Shown here: positions 5,176 through 5,386 of the stretch, one piece after another | How positions within the stretch are numbered: position 1 is the first letter of the stretch | How the letters are laid out: each line of letters begins with the position of its first letter | From: CAIOGO01 sp964447445 | GTDB lineage: Bacteria; Bipolaricaulota; Bipolaricaulia; UBA7950; UBA9294 | NCBI GenBank assembly: GCA_964447445.1 | Contig: CAYUSW010000102.1 | Coordinates: forward strand, 1-5,386 | Direction: 5' to 3' | DNA length: 5,386 bases | Program-made: the position numbers and the translations under genes | Notes under the pieces: model-generated | What the model was told of the DNA's origin: nothing | Databases searched by the model: none | Seen by the model: only the letters and a program-made list of their open reading frames with translations

Positions 5176-5191
5176 CGGCACGCAGGTGCCG
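5176..5191. repeat. Perfect 6-bp hairpin
   Basis: CGGCAC and GTGCCG flank a 4-nt GCAG loop. No T-run follows on either strand. The role is unknown and chance is possible. Confidence 0.3.
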
Positions 5192-5306
5192 CCAGACTCG
5201 CGCCAGCCGGCAGAGAGCGCCAGTTGGAGGAGAGTCGGTGACCCTGAGAGGAAGTCTTAGCTACGTTGCTTCTGTGGCCCGCGGGACGAACCGCCCCGGG
5301 ATCGCC

Positions 5307-5382
5307 GGAGACCGCATTCCTTGAGAGGATGGGACTTCATAGGGCAGGGTCTCCCCGAAATGCGTGGGCGCGGATCTTCGGG
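5307..5382. repeat. Two adjoining inverted repeats at the window end
   Basis: GGAGACC (5307-5313) is complementary to GGTCTCC (5348-5354), with a small inner TCCT/AGGA hairpin. Directly after it, CCCGAA (5354-5359) is complementary to TTCGGG (5377-5382), with an inner GCG/CGC pair (5362-5364 with 5369-5371). They could be a structured leader or a terminator region of genes beyond the window. Confidence 0.35.
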
Positions 5383-5386
5383 ACAT

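Larger units (their letters stand above)
5081..5386. other. Gap without a convincing gene, with several inverted repeats
   Basis: A GTG frame at 5097-5324 gives Arg/Ser-rich sequence without a pattern. A minus-strand frame at 5261-5386 (41 residues from an ATG at the very edge) could be the tail of an off-window gene but shows nothing recognisable. Inverted repeats lie at 5176-5191, 5307-5354 and 5354-5382. Confidence 0.4.

Noticed and set aside
5097..5324. GTG-started plus-strand frame of 75 codons
   Set aside because: The product is Arg/Ser-rich with no pattern, there is no convincing ribosome binding site, and it covers a perfect hairpin.
5261..5386. Minus-strand frame of 41 codons starting at the window edge
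   Set aside because: Codon use shows no clear third-position bias and the peptide is not recognisable; it could be the end of an off-window gene but cannot be supported here.

Overview
The window looks like a piece of chromosome from a GC-rich bacterium (roughly 60-65 % GC by eye, not counted). Evidence for bacteria is an mscL start, Shine-Dalgarno sequences of the AGGAGG type before nearly every gene, a lipoprotein signal with a lipobox, and a second exported protein with a Sec-type signal. No lineage can be named from the sequence alone. The gene mix (PD40/TIG lipoprotein, SnoaL-like protein, short flavodoxin, MscL) is ordinary housekeeping or accessory content. I see no phage, IS element, CRISPR array, rRNA or tRNA.

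Layout: (1) 1-185, minus strand: first 61 codons of mscL, cut by the window edge, with RBS and a good promoter. (2) 386-603, plus: a small helical protein, divergent from mscL, that seems to have lost one base near 505. (3) 604-975: about 370 bp without a gene, ending in a promoter. (4) 976-2358, plus: a 460-residue lipoprotein with a TIG domain followed by seven regular 44-residue PD40 propeller repeats, two of them with insertions. (5) 2501-2938, plus: a SnoaL/NTF2-like protein. (6) 2939-3330: about 390 bp without a gene but rich in inverted repeats, with a promoter near its end. (7) 3331-4335, plus: an unrecognised secreted protein made of two diverged copies of one domain. (8) 4383-4823, plus: a 146-residue flavodoxin, 47 nt behind the previous gene and probably co-transcribed. 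(9) 4824-5386: a possible small single-pass membrane protein ending inside a compound hairpin, then about 300 bp without a convincing gene but with hairpins.

No shared pathway is evident. Promoter-like sequences precede mscL and the genes at 976, 2501 and 3331, so most genes look like single transcription units; only 3331 and 4383 form a likely pair. The most unusual items are the duplicated-domain exported protein, the even 44-residue repeat spacing with two adjacent enlarged repeats in the propeller lipoprotein, the frameshift in the small protein at 386, and an inverted repeat near 3000 whose downstream arm could also pair with the ribosome binding site of the gene at 3331. I do not see convincing evidence for a complete new biological system.
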